Source: Gammaproteobacteria bacterium
Lineage (GTDB): Bacteria; Pseudomonadota; Gammaproteobacteria; Arenicellales; JAOTYS01
Assembly: GCA_029861795.1 (NCBI GenBank)
Contig: JAOTYS010000009.1
Span: 1 to 28,934, forward strand
Direction of reading: 5' to 3'
Length of the DNA stretch: 28,934 nt
The stretch's first letter is position 1; every line of letters begins with the position of its first letter. This document shows, one piece after another, positions 1 to 7,449 of this stretch. The notes below the pieces were generated by a model. That model ran no database searches. It was not told the origin of the DNA and was given only the letters and a program-made list of their open reading frames with translations. Made by a program: the position numbers and the translations under genes.

Positions 1-88
1 CGAGATCTTTGTAGGTACGCCCTTAGGCGTACACAGAGTCGTTCCGAGGTCTTTGTAGGTAAGCGCTTAGGCGTACATAGAGCCTACC
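1..88. repeat. Two tandem copies of a 44-bp REP-containing repeat
   Basis: A 44-bp unit starts at 1 and again at 45, and the match holds to about position 83. Each copy carries a GTAG head followed by a palindrome. In copy 1 the head is at 11-14, with arms 15-21 and 26-32 pairing perfectly around a 4-nt loop. In copy 2 the head is at 55-58 and the left arm has substitutions. A GTAG tetranucleotide before an imperfect palindrome is the known layout of REP elements mobilised by RAYT transposases. The same family recurs near 17345-17406. No RAYT gene is visible in the window. Confidence 0.7.
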
Positions 89-215
89 GATCGGGCGAAG
101 TTAGTGGGACAACAGTGAATTCGAGTATTTTTTATGTTCGTATCTACTGGGGCGCGCTCGCAGCTTATGCGCACCGCCATGAACCATCTTTTATTTGTAG
201 CTTTTGTTAGAAATT

Positions 216-1421
216 ATGAATGAACAGCAAAACGCCAGCGCACTTGCCGATATTACTGTGATTGATCTCACTCGCGTATTGGGCGGGCCGTACTGCACCC
301 AGATATTTGGCGATCACGGAGCGAATATTATAAAAGTCGAACCGCCCCAGGGGGATGAAACGCGAGACTGGGGCCCACCGTTTCAAGATGGGGACGCGTC
401 ATATTACACCGGCGTAAACCGAAACAAACGATCTATCGGTTTGGATCTGTCGGGTGATCGAGGTCGCGATGTGTTGTTGCGTCTACTACAAGGCGCAGAT
501 GTGCTGATCGAAAACTATAAACCCGGGACAATGGAGAAATGGGGACTTGGCTATGAGGAGAATCTAAAACAACTATTTCCCACGCTGGTGCATTGTCGCA
601 TCAGCGGTTTTGGTAGTGACGGGCCTTTGGGCGGATACCCCGGCTACGATGCGGTGGTGCAAGGTATGGTCGGGATGTTCAGTGTTAACGGAACTGAAGC
701 GTCAGGCCCGACTCGCATGGGAGTACCACTGGTGGATCTCGGAACCGGTCTCTATGCTGCTCTCGGGATCTTGATGGCGCTGCACGAACGTACGAGGTCT
801 GGACTAGGGCAGTATATTGATATGACGCTGTATGATGCAGGAATTGCATTGATGCATCCGCATATCCCGAATTATTACTTGTCCGGGAAACTCCCGCGGC
901 TTACCGGGAACGCTCATCCCAACATCGGACTTTATGACAAGTATTCGACCAAGACAGGTGATATTTTTCTCGCTATTGGCAATGATCGAGCCTTTCGTCG
1001 GCTGTGCACGGAGCTCGGTCATCCCGAGCTCGTTGACGATCCGCGGTTTCTAGGCAATGCCGATCGTGTCAACAATCGCAGCGAACTCACGGAGGTTATC
1101 AATGCGTTACTGTCCAATGTCGACGGCGAGGCACTGTGTGAACGCTTGCTGGAGATCGGTGTGCCTGCCGGCCCTGTACTTAATGTAGAACAAGTGATGC
1201 AACACCCTCATACAAAGCACCGAGGCATGGCTGTGGAACTTGAGGGTTATCGAGGTTGGGGTGACCCTATCAAAATGTCACGCACTCCTGGAAGTATTCG
1301 ACGTAAGCCGCCGAAATTCAGCGACCATGCTCGTGAAGTGCTCAATGAGTTTGGTTTTAGTGAAGACGAGGTCCAAGAGCTCGTGGCAAATAAAGTATTG
1401 GTTGAGACGCGCAGACGATAA
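216..1421 (+). CDS. CaiB/BaiF family (family III) CoA-transferase
   Basis: This is a roughly 400-residue cytoplasmic enzyme of the CaiB/BaiF/formyl-CoA transferase family, which moves CoA between carboxylic acids. The N-terminus has the family opening (DLTRVLGGPYCTQIFGDHGA, KVEPPQGDETR, then NRNKRSIGLDL). The middle has HCRISGFGSDGPLGGYPGYD and the VPLVDLGTGLYAALGI segment, whose Asp (codon 735-737) aligns with the catalytic Asp that forms the acyl-anhydride intermediate. The length is normal for the family. I chose the ATG at 216; an in-frame TTG lies four codons upstream at 204, and neither has a strong ribosome binding site. The next gene is an anion transporter 100 bp downstream on the same strand, so a carboxylic-acid uptake and activation pair is plausible. 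The substrate cannot be read from the sequence. Confidence 0.9.
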   Translation: MNEQQNASALADITVIDLTRVLGGPYCTQIFGDHGANIIKVEPPQGDETRDWGPPFQDGDASYYTGVNRNKRSIGLDLSGDRGRDVLLRLLQGADVLIENYKPGTMEKWGLGYEENLKQLFPTLVHCRISGFGSDGPLGGYPGYDAVVQGMVGMFSVNGTEASGPTRMGVPLVDLGTGLYAALGILMALHERTRSGLGQYIDMTLYDAGIALMHPHIPNYYLSGKLPRLTGNAHPNIGLYDKYSTKTGDIFLAIGNDRAFRRLCTELGHPELVDDPRFLGNADRVNNRSELTEVINALLSNVDGEALCERLLEIGVPAGPVLNVEQVMQHPHTKHRGMAVELEGYRGWGDPIKMSRTPGSIRRKPPKFSDHAREVLNEFGFSEDEVQELVANKVLVETRRR

Positions 1422-1516
1422 ATGTCGGAGAACGTTAGTTGACAGGTCCGCGGAATTAGTTTGTTAGGTAGTATCTCTGATACTACATTCGATTCATAAA
1501 ATCGACCCCGACATTT
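1420..1516. repeat. Intergenic inverted repeat with internal hairpin
   Basis: The gap between the CoA-transferase and the transporter is bounded by a perfect 9-bp inverted repeat (1420-1428 and 1508-1516). It contains a second perfect hairpin with arms 1468-1475 (GTAGTATC) and 1479-1486 (GATACTAC) and a 3-nt loop. No U-tract follows the inner hairpin, so it does not look like a standard intrinsic terminator. It may be an operator, an mRNA-processing structure or a small repeat remnant. Confidence 0.45.
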
Positions 1517-1525
1517 TTGCATTCA

Positions 1526-3046
1526 GTGAGCGAAGAGAAGGAGCAAGCAGGCCCAGGGGTTATCGGCGGACCATCATTTCAAACCTGGCGCTGGGTCAAG
1601 ATTGCCCTGGGACCTGCGCTTTTCCTATTAGTAGAGCTACTGTTCCGCCCAGATCCGGGAACAGTCGATCACCCCGAGCTGGTACGGCACGCGTTAGGTG
1701 CGACCCTATGGATTGCTGCGTGGTGGTTTACCGAGGCACTGCCGATCCCAGCGACGTCGCTGCTGCCGATCATTCTATTTCCGCTGCTGGGGCTCGCCAC
1801 TACTAAAGAAGTGGCCCGCGAGTACGGCCACGACATCATCTTCCTATTCCTGGGTGGATTCCTGCTGGCCATTGCGATGGAGCGCACCGGCCTGCAAGAA
1901 CGTATCGCCATCCGCATCATCCGAATCGTCGGGCAGGGGCGACGCACGTTGGTGCTTGGCTTCATGGTCGCGACCGCGGTTCTGAGTATGTGGATCTCCA
2001 ACACGGCCACAACGGTAATGTTGTTGCCGGTGGCCTTGGCGATGCTCGCGACGCAAGAACGCGGTGTCGATGAGCCGGCTGCGAAGATTGACCAACCCTT
2101 TGCGGTGGCACTGCTGCTCGGAATTGCCTATGCCGCCAATATCGGTGGCTTGGGAACGCCGGTGGGATCACCTCCCAATCTGATCTTCCAGGATATCTAT
2201 CACCAGAAGACTGGCCAGGAGGTATCGTTCCTGCAGTGGATGCTCTACGCTGTACCAGTGGTGCTGGTACTACTGCCGGCGACCTGGTGGATGCTGGTGC
2301 GCAGGCTTAGCCGTGGCACGGTTGGTGTACACGAGCTGCCGCGATTCGGTCCGATGAGCTGGGGGCAGTGGTGGGTGTTATCGGTCTTCAGTGTAACTGT
2401 CGCGTTGTGGATCAGTCGTGGCGATTTCGTAGAGCTACAGGGTTGGGGAGCACGACTGAGTGAGTACGGGCTCGAGCTTACGGACTCGAGCGTGGCGATC
2501 GCCGCCGCCATAGTCTTGTTCGTTGTACCTCGTTCGCGCGGAAACCGTGCAGCAATTCTCGACTGGAGCGTGGCGCCGCGCCTACCCTGGGGAGTGCTTC
2601 TGCTCATGGGAGCCGGCTTCGCCATCTCCATGGCTTTCGACCGCAGCGGATTGACTGTCTGGATCGGCGCGCAGCTGCAAGCACTCGGGGGTCTGCCTCT
2701 GCCCGAGAGCATAATTTTCTATGTGGTGCTGGGAGCGATAGTTGTGGTCTCGATCCTGATCACCGAGTTCGCCTCTAACACCGCGAGCGCCAGCATCCTG
2801 CTACCTATCATATTCGGCATTTCTGCCGCATTAGGACCCGAGCGTTTTCCTCCCGAAATCCTGATGGTCGCTTGCGCCGTCGCCTGCACCACTGGTTTCG
2901 CGGTGCCCGCCGGCACGCCGCCCAATGCCTTGGTCTTTGCGACCGAGCGTATCTCGATCGGGCGTTTTGTGCGGATCGGTCTGCTGATCGACCTGCTTGC
3001 CGTGCTGATTATTGTGGTGGTCATCGGTGGCCGTCAGTCGGTGTAG
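1526..3046 (+). CDS. SLC13/DASS family sodium:anion (dicarboxylate) symporter
   Basis: This is an inner-membrane transporter of about 506 residues with many hydrophobic segments. The two diagnostic Ser-Asn-Thr motifs of the divalent anion:Na+ symporter family are present: WISNTATTVMLLP around residue 160 and FASNTASASILLP around residue 420, one in each inverted half. EALPIPATSLLPI and GTPVGSPPNLIF/PAGTPPNALVF also match the family. Substrates in characterised members are di- or tricarboxylates or sulfate; which applies here is unknown. No ATG lies near the N-terminus. I used GTG 1526, and TTG 1517 is three codons upstream in frame. It probably works with the preceding CoA-transferase. Confidence 0.9.
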   Translation: MSEEKEQAGPGVIGGPSFQTWRWVKIALGPALFLLVELLFRPDPGTVDHPELVRHALGATLWIAAWWFTEALPIPATSLLPIILFPLLGLATTKEVAREYGHDIIFLFLGGFLLAIAMERTGLQERIAIRIIRIVGQGRRTLVLGFMVATAVLSMWISNTATTVMLLPVALAMLATQERGVDEPAAKIDQPFAVALLLGIAYAANIGGLGTPVGSPPNLIFQDIYHQKTGQEVSFLQWMLYAVPVVLVLLPATWWMLVRRLSRGTVGVHELPRFGPMSWGQWWVLSVFSVTVALWISRGDFVELQGWGARLSEYGLELTDSSVAIAAAIVLFVVPRSRGNRAAILDWSVAPRLPWGVLLLMGAGFAISMAFDRSGLTVWIGAQLQALGGLPLPESIIFYVVLGAIVVVSILITEFASNTASASILLPIIFGISAALGPERFPPEILMVACAVACTTGFAVPAGTPPNALVFATERISIGRFVRIGLLIDLLAVLIIVVVIGGRQSV

Positions 3047-3116
3047 TGTAAGCTCGTATCAGCAAACACGCGGTCAATACCACACTATAGAGGATGGGCG
3101 CGTTCGTTCTTTAAGA

Positions 3117-3812
3117 CTAGTCGTAGAATCTCTTACACAACTGACGCGCGATCTGCTTAGCGTTGTTCTCTAGAATCGCCCCATGACCTGGGATGATGCG
3201 CTCGAAGTCCCACTGCCATAACCGGTCGAGAGATGTCCTTAGGGCTTGTGGATCCTTTACCATGAGTTTCATTTTCAAGGGAGGTGCCAAGCAAATGCCT
3301 TTGAAGCCTATGGGTTCGAAAACAAACTTGGTCAGAAATTTTGCAAAGCCCTTTTGTTCGACATTAGTGTGGTTTTGGAAGTAATCGGTGACGAGTAACG
3401 ATTTGCTTTCCTTATGTAGGAATACATACTCGTCGAAGAAGGGAACACCTTCCATATGGAGTTGGTCTAGATCGTTATCCCATGGCGGGGTGGTCAAATC
3501 TCGAAGGAGTGTAAACTCTTTCAATCTTGGCCGCTTCTTCGGGATACCTACTGCGACATAAACTGCTGCATCGGGGAAAGCCCTGCGCCAGGACTCCAAT
3601 GAGATATTGTGGCCGTTACTTGCCCCGACTATATGTTTGACCGACCCCAGCGACTCGACAGATCGCTGCAAGTCCGGTGTAAGCGGTGTCGGTGTATGAA
3701 TCCACAGACTACCATCCTTCAGCTTGGCCATGCTCATACGAATAGCTAGCTTCGCGCCAAGCATTTTCATGGAGTCTTCGTGCACCCACAGGTTGTCGGC
3801 AATCTCCCTCAT
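3117..3812 (-). CDS. DUF4336 domain protein
   Basis: This 231-residue soluble protein resembles the DUF4336 family, which looks like a metallo-beta-lactamase-type fold. It opens with the typical MREIADNLWVHE segment, continues with DGSLWIHTPTPLTPDL and VKHIVGASNGHN, and ends with FERIIPGHGAILENNAK. The canonical MBL HxHxDH motif is absent; only isolated His residues (GASNGHN, PGHG) remain, so hydrolase activity is doubtful. It converges on the transporter gene and lies about 120 nt downstream of the next minus-strand gene. Function is unknown. Confidence 0.75.
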   Translation of the reverse strand: MREIADNLWVHEDSMKMLGAKLAIRMSMAKLKDGSLWIHTPTPLTPDLQRSVESLGSVKHIVGASNGHNISLESWRRAFPDAAVYVAVGIPKKRPRLKEFTLLRDLTTPPWDNDLDQLHMEGVPFFDEYVFLHKESKSLLVTDYFQNHTNVEQKGFAKFLTKFVFEPIGFKGICLAPPLKMKLMVKDPQALRTSLDRLWQWDFERIIPGHGAILENNAKQIARQLCKRFYD

Positions 3813-3931
3813 GGGTTTGAATCCGTCGTTGACGAGTGTTTCAATGGCAGCCAGAACTTATGACAGGAGCAACCTGCTGAGTAGAACTACCGACACAAAA
3901 AAGCATCCCATCCCTGGGCTTAAGATAAGAT

Positions 3932-4219
3932 TTAGTACGAACGCGCCACTTCTCCTTCGGTAAGGATGTCAAGAGCCATGCCGAATTGTTCAATCATCGG
4001 CTTAACCAATTCCTGAACCATTGGGGCCGCTGCCTCCGCAGCATCCTTACTGGTGTAGTTACTAATCAATAACCATTTGGCATCGCTGGTCTGGATCATG
4101 TGATGCCCGACATGCTTTTCGCTTGCTTTTATAGCGGGAGTAATGACTGAGTCATAGTGCGCCATTAGTGAATCGGTGTGTGTGGGATCACATGTGATCC
4201 AATAGACTTTCGAGTACAT
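3932..4219 (-). CDS. Small dimeric alpha/beta-barrel-like protein of unknown function
   Basis: The product has 95 residues. It begins MYSKVYWITCDPTHTDSLM, then has an ASEKHVGHHMIQTSDAKW strand and ends in a helical C-terminus. This strand-helix-strand pattern resembles small ferredoxin-like monooxygenase or stress-response dimers, but I cannot assign a specific family. The start is supported by an AGGAAGAG ribosome binding site about 8 nt upstream on the minus strand. The following minus-strand gene encodes the DUF4336 protein, so the two could share a transcript. Confidence 0.65.
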   Translation of the reverse strand: MYSKVYWITCDPTHTDSLMAHYDSVITPAIKASEKHVGHHMIQTSDAKWLLISNYTSKDAAEAAAPMVQELVKPMIEQFGMALDILTEGEVARSY

Positions 4220-4470
4220 AACACTCTTCCTGTGGTGAATTTACTTGTTTGGCCATTCGGCGGGTACGTAATGAAGCGGCGGGCACCACGAACTAACCAT
4301 ACAGGGGGGACTCGATAGTTGTCACTGCTTCAATGAAGGATTCGGTCTAGGGTTATCCGCATATATTCTTAAGCAGGGGGACGCATGCACGCAGTCCAAT
4401 GACGTTCATGACCTCGTCGGCATGACCATCGTTGGATTGTCTCCCTCTGGTAATCGTGTGGGCTCAGTGA

Positions 4471-5202
4471 CTAGGCGGAAGCCGAATTGGGAAACAGCGT
4501 CGAATTAATAAGTGCCTGGATATGTACCTCTTTGTCGGCGCTCATGTTCTCGAATTGCAGACCCACCAATGTGCCTCGTCCCGACTCAGTGGAGACTCGC
4601 TGATCACGAACCACGCGGGCTTTCAGACGTAGTTCCGTGTCGTCCGGGGTGGGGATGACCACTCGCACCGAATCATTCACCGACGGTGCGTCTCGAGTGG
4701 CAAGCATCAAACAGCCACCTTGCGAAACGTCTTGCAAGATCCCCTGCAATTCTGCGTTATCGCCGTACCGTACCTCCATTCGGTATGCCACTCGAACATG
4801 CGCTCGCTGGCCGCCCCCGCCACGACCCAAGAGAATGACGAATATGCGGTCTAGCGCGGCCTGTTGATCGATGCTATGGGGTTTAAATCTGACGGCGAGG
4901 AGCAGATGCCCTTGGTCCTGCAGCTGCACCCGCGAGATCGTGCCTTCCATATTTAGTCGCTCCTTGTCTATGGATGGCAGGAGCAACTCGATGACATCTC
5001 CGCGAACACCGATATATTCCTTGATCACAAAACGGACACCACCCCTGGAGATCTCCTGCAGCTGCGCTGAAAACCATTGTAGGCTTCCATTGGGTTTGAC
5101 CTCGATGTCGGCCGTCACCTGTATCCGTGGATGCACTCTGCGACTCTTAGCAATCGGGACACCGCGGCTGCCGCCGGTACTTTTATGCGTTGTTGGCACC
5201 AT
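4471..5202 (-). CDS. Tandem PilZ-domain protein, likely c-di-GMP effector
   Basis: The product has 243 residues from the ATG at 5202, which has a GAGG ribosome binding site 8 nt upstream. An in-frame ATG at 5256 would add 18 unconvincing residues. It contains two PilZ domains in series. Domain 1 has RxxxR at R22/R26 and ExSxxG at E50-G55, where Glu replaces the usual Asp/Asn. Domain 2 has RxxxR at R137/R141 and a canonical DxSxxG at D158-G163. PilZ domains bind c-di-GMP through these two motifs, so domain 2 should bind and domain 1 may bind more weakly. There is no other output domain and no membrane segment. The CRP-like site at 5284-5299 lies upstream, suggesting cAMP control of a c-di-GMP receptor. 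Confidence 0.85.
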   Translation of the reverse strand: MVPTTHKSTGGSRGVPIAKSRRVHPRIQVTADIEVKPNGSLQWFSAQLQEISRGGVRFVIKEYIGVRGDVIELLLPSIDKERLNMEGTISRVQLQDQGHLLLAVRFKPHSIDQQAALDRIFVILLGRGGGGQRAHVRVAYRMEVRYGDNAELQGILQDVSQGGCLMLATRDAPSVNDSVRVVIPTPDDTELRLKARVVRDQRVSTESGRGTLVGLQFENMSADKEVHIQALINSTLFPNSASA

Positions 5203-5255
5203 ATTTGCCACCTCGTTGTGTAGAGAAGGCTCCTGACTGGTCCTGATCAGCCACA

Positions 5256-5299
5256 TTCATACCATAAGTGTAGTATAGTCGTCTGTGACAAAAGTCACG
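5256..5299 (-). promoter_or_regulatory. CRP-type operator and possible class II promoter for the PilZ gene
   Basis: Positions 5284-5299 read TGTGA-N6-TCACG, differing from the CRP consensus core TGTGA-N6-TCACA by one base. On the minus strand a TATGAA hexamer (5261-5256) lies where a -10 box would place the operator centre near -41.5, the class II activation geometry. Transcription would then start near 5249-5250, leaving about 48 nt of leader before the ATG at 5202. A second -10 candidate, TATACT, lies at 5277-5272. The operator core is seen directly; the promoter geometry is inference. Confidence 0.55.
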
Positions 5300-5321
5300 T
5301 TCTGAGGGGGTAGCTTTGCGA

Positions 5322-5521
5322 GGGTTTAAACCCCATTAACTCCAAGGAAAAAAGGCGGGAGTCAGTTTTTATTAATCAGAACCTCGAACTGCAGCCGCTT
5401 TAGAAAAGTTGGGACTCTGGGTCCCTTTTCAACTGGAGAGGATCAACCAATAACAAGACTGGGACGCGCCTACAGACTCGAAGTGTCCTAGGCGCATCCC
5501 GAGTGTTATGGTGCAAGGAAT
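5322..5521. other. Intergenic region with several inverted repeats
   Basis: The space between the PilZ promoter and the Spy-like unit holds a 12-bp palindrome at 5322-5333. A GGGAC...GTCCC hairpin follows at about 5410-5425 with a T-run on the plus strand. A larger hairpin has arms 5461-5472 and 5489-5500, 12 pairs with one G-T wobble. The last two lie just past the stop of the minus-strand Spy-like unit and probably form its 3' end or terminator. I see no gene here. Confidence 0.4.
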
Positions 5522-5965
5522 TTACTCGCCGAATCTCCTTTTGAGAAAAATCTCCAGTTGCTGACGTTGATTGATGTCGAGGCAACCAACAAAGCGCGTC
5601 AGGTTATCGATCGTACCATTCGTTTGTTGCTCGAATTCAAAGATGCTCTCGCTAACCAAGGCACGCGCTTTAGACTCTTCAAACGTCGGTTCACGCAACA
5701 ACCGTAGCCATTTCGACGTAAATTCCTTCCGTTTGCTGCGCCAAACACACCCGGCCCGCTTGAGCTCGGCAACGAGCAATTCGAACTGTTGCTGTTGATC
5801 ATCATCGAGTTGTAACTGCGCGGCAAATCGAGTCAAAAACTTCTCCATGCGTCGCTCGCGATGTCGTTTGAACCAACGAAAGCGGGTGCCGCATTGGCGT
5901 GGTTCACCAGATGGTCTGCGATGCAGACCTCCTGGACAACGCCAGATCGTGCTTGCAGATGTCAT
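5522..5965 (-). CDS. Spy/CpxP-like helical protein without evident signal peptide
   Basis: This 147-residue, charged, mostly helical protein has two degenerate LTxxQ-type repeats (LQLDDDQQQQFELL and LDINQRQQLEIFL), which mark the Spy/CpxP periplasmic chaperone and metal-sensor group. The N-terminal 40 residues are Arg-, Gly- and Trp-rich and show no signal peptide. The start at 5965 has AGGAG about 9 nt upstream, and an overlapping ATG-CCA-TGA mini-ORF sits closer to the same Shine-Dalgarno. Met40 could be an alternative start. It lies 27 nt after the signal-bearing Spy-like gene and is probably co-transcribed with it. It may be a cytoplasmic partner or a misannotated N-terminus. Confidence 0.65.
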   Translation of the reverse strand: MTSASTIWRCPGGLHRRPSGEPRQCGTRFRWFKRHRERRMEKFLTRFAAQLQLDDDQQQQFELLVAELKRAGCVWRSKRKEFTSKWLRLLREPTFEESKARALVSESIFEFEQQTNGTIDNLTRFVGCLDINQRQQLEIFLKRRFGE

Positions 5966-5992
5966 GGCATTAATCTCCTATTTCCGTTGTCG

Positions 5993-6451
5993 TTATTGCC
6001 AACGATGCCCGTGCCCATCGAAACGCTGTTCCATCATTTCGCGCGCCTGTTCCTTCTGCTCCGGGGTCAAGCTGTCGGTGAAGGCAGCAATGGCGCCGAT
6101 AATGATTGGTACACGTTGTGTCATGGAGTCAACTTTACTATTGAAAAGCTCAAGCGCAGCTTGCTGATCGAGTACCGGTGCACTAAACAAATCTTGGACT
6201 TGCTCCATGCTTTCCTTTCGATTGCTTACCGATTCCCGCCGCATCCGGCGCATTTCATTCAGCAAGTTATCGAGCTTGACATCTTGGTCTGCTGTGAGAT
6301 CTAGGCGTTCACTCACCCGCTCTATCATGTATGCCTTGTGGTGGCCGTAACCGAAACCACCCTCGTGTTGGGAATGGGCGAACGCTGCAGCGCCACCGAC
6401 AACACTAAGACCGACTACAGTACCGACTATGATTTTGGTCGATTTTTTCAT
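5993..6451 (-). CDS. Spy/CpxP family periplasmic protein
   Basis: The product has 152 residues with a clear N-terminal signal sequence (MKKSTKIIVGTVVGLSVVGG, cleavage probably after AFA around residue 25). A His/Gly-rich stretch (HSQHEGGFGYGHH) follows, then two LTxxQ motifs (LTADQDVKL, LTPEQKEQARE), and the C-terminus is HGHRWQ. Family members act in the periplasm as ATP-independent chaperones or metal-responsive modulators of envelope stress. The His clusters at both ends could bind metal. A good AAGGAGAT ribosome binding site precedes the ATG. It is first in a two-gene unit with the Spy-like gene downstream. Confidence 0.8.
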   Translation of the reverse strand: MKKSTKIIVGTVVGLSVVGGAAAFAHSQHEGGFGYGHHKAYMIERVSERLDLTADQDVKLDNLLNEMRRMRRESVSNRKESMEQVQDLFSAPVLDQQAALELFNSKVDSMTQRVPIIIGAIAAFTDSLTPEQKEQAREMMEQRFDGHGHRWQ

Positions 6452-6735
6452 GGATCAATCTCCTTCAAGTTGATTAACAATTCGAGGCTCATGCTAAGCA
6501 TCAGGTGGCGTCGAATCTTTTCGCAGAGGTAACGGTTTGTATCAATTTGTAACGGGTTTGCGATGAGGCCTTGAACAGGTCTACGAGAACTAACGTGACT
6601 GAGCACTTAAATCGGGAGGTGAGCTCTCGTGTGTGGTTGTTCGTGCGACTGGGCCGGGGTTAGTATCTAGTTTCTGGATAAAAGCCAGTTCCACGACACC
6701 CCGTGCATGACCTGTTTCCGGAGAATCGATGTGGC

Positions 6736-7194
6736 ATGAGTAAAGATCCTAAAGACGGTTATAAGGACCATTTCGGTCTGGTGAACTACCCTCACTCAGA
6801 CGAATTCGGTAAATGGTTGGGTTACCAGGTGGCTTGTGTAGACCGGGATTCGTGCAGCTTTGAAGCCACCCTAGCCATTCGAAAAGATCATCTTTCGCCG
6901 GCCGGTCGGGTTCACGGAGGGGTAGTCAGCGCTTTTCTGGACTATGCCTGTGGTGCTGCGGTCTTTACCACAATGAAGCCCAATGATTTCACCAGCACGG
7001 TCGAGCTCAAGGTCAATTACCTGCATCCCATAGAGTTGGGGGACAAATTGCTGGCCAAAACCAATGTCGTTTTTCGTGGTAATCGGCTTTGTGTCACCCA
7101 GGGCTTCCTATATCGCAATGAGGAGACGGAACCCGTGGCCATGGTGACCGGGACCTATTATGTTGTATCCGGCGATAAAAAGAAAAAGTCATGA
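6736..7194 (+). CDS. PaaI/YbgC-type hotdog-fold thioesterase
   Basis: The product has 152 residues from the ATG at 6736; an in-frame GTG at 6703 would add 11 residues. It has the single hotdog-fold layout of PaaI-like acyl-CoA thioesterases. The active-site helix segment RVHGGVVSAFLDYACGAAVFT carries the conserved HGG and the downstream Asp, followed by TVELKVNYLHPIELGDKLLAKT. It should hydrolyse short or aromatic acyl-CoAs in the cytoplasm; the exact substrate is unknown. Its stop overlaps the ATG of the next small gene (ATGA), implying translational coupling. Confidence 0.85.
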   Translation: MSKDPKDGYKDHFGLVNYPHSDEFGKWLGYQVACVDRDSCSFEATLAIRKDHLSPAGRVHGGVVSAFLDYACGAAVFTTMKPNDFTSTVELKVNYLHPIELGDKLLAKTNVVFRGNRLCVTQGFLYRNEETEPVAMVTGTYYVVSGDKKKKS

Positions 7195-7334
7195 CCTGGC
7201 TGCTGATTCTCGTCATTGTGCTCATACTCGCTGGTGTCGTTTGGGGCTTGGCGAGTCGCGTCGGTCGAGGGTTTGATGTGAAACAAAAAAAACTAACTAA
7301 GAGCGAAGCGGAAAAATCCAACGACGAGGAATGA
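7191..7334 (+). CDS. Small single-pass membrane protein, 47 residues
   Basis: The ORF starts at the ATGA overlap with the thioesterase stop and ends with TGA at 7332-7334. The product has one N-terminal hydrophobic helix (WLLILVIVLILAGVVWGL) followed by a charged Lys/Glu-rich tail (KQKKLTKSEAEKSNDEE). No family is recognised. The four-base overlap, the clean helix plus charged tail and the absence of a competing gene favour a real translationally coupled microprotein. A chance ORF cannot be ruled out. Confidence 0.5.
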   Translation: MTWLLILVIVLILAGVVWGLASRVGRGFDVKQKKLTKSEAEKSNDEE

Positions 7335-7449
7335 GAGGGGGCGGGAGTCTCTTTTTGAAGCCGTTGTCATACTTGGGATTCTTAAGTAACCAAAGCGTGA
7401 CTCCTCTCGATTCCATAAATGCCTAAGGGGCGTTGCGCAATTAAACTCC

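Noticed and set aside
1669..2010. Long antisense frames inside the transporter and cyclase genes
   Set aside because: They mirror codon bias of the sense genes, lack ribosome binding sites and encode no known domain.
4185..4200. Perfect 16-bp palindrome resembling CRP half-sites
   Set aside because: The half-sites are in the inverted order (TCACA-TGTGA) with no spacer, and it lies inside a coding region, so it is not a CRP operator.
7335..7449. Sigma70-type promoter before the first cyclase
   Set aside because: A TTGTCA hexamer is present, but no convincing -10 box lies at the right distance.
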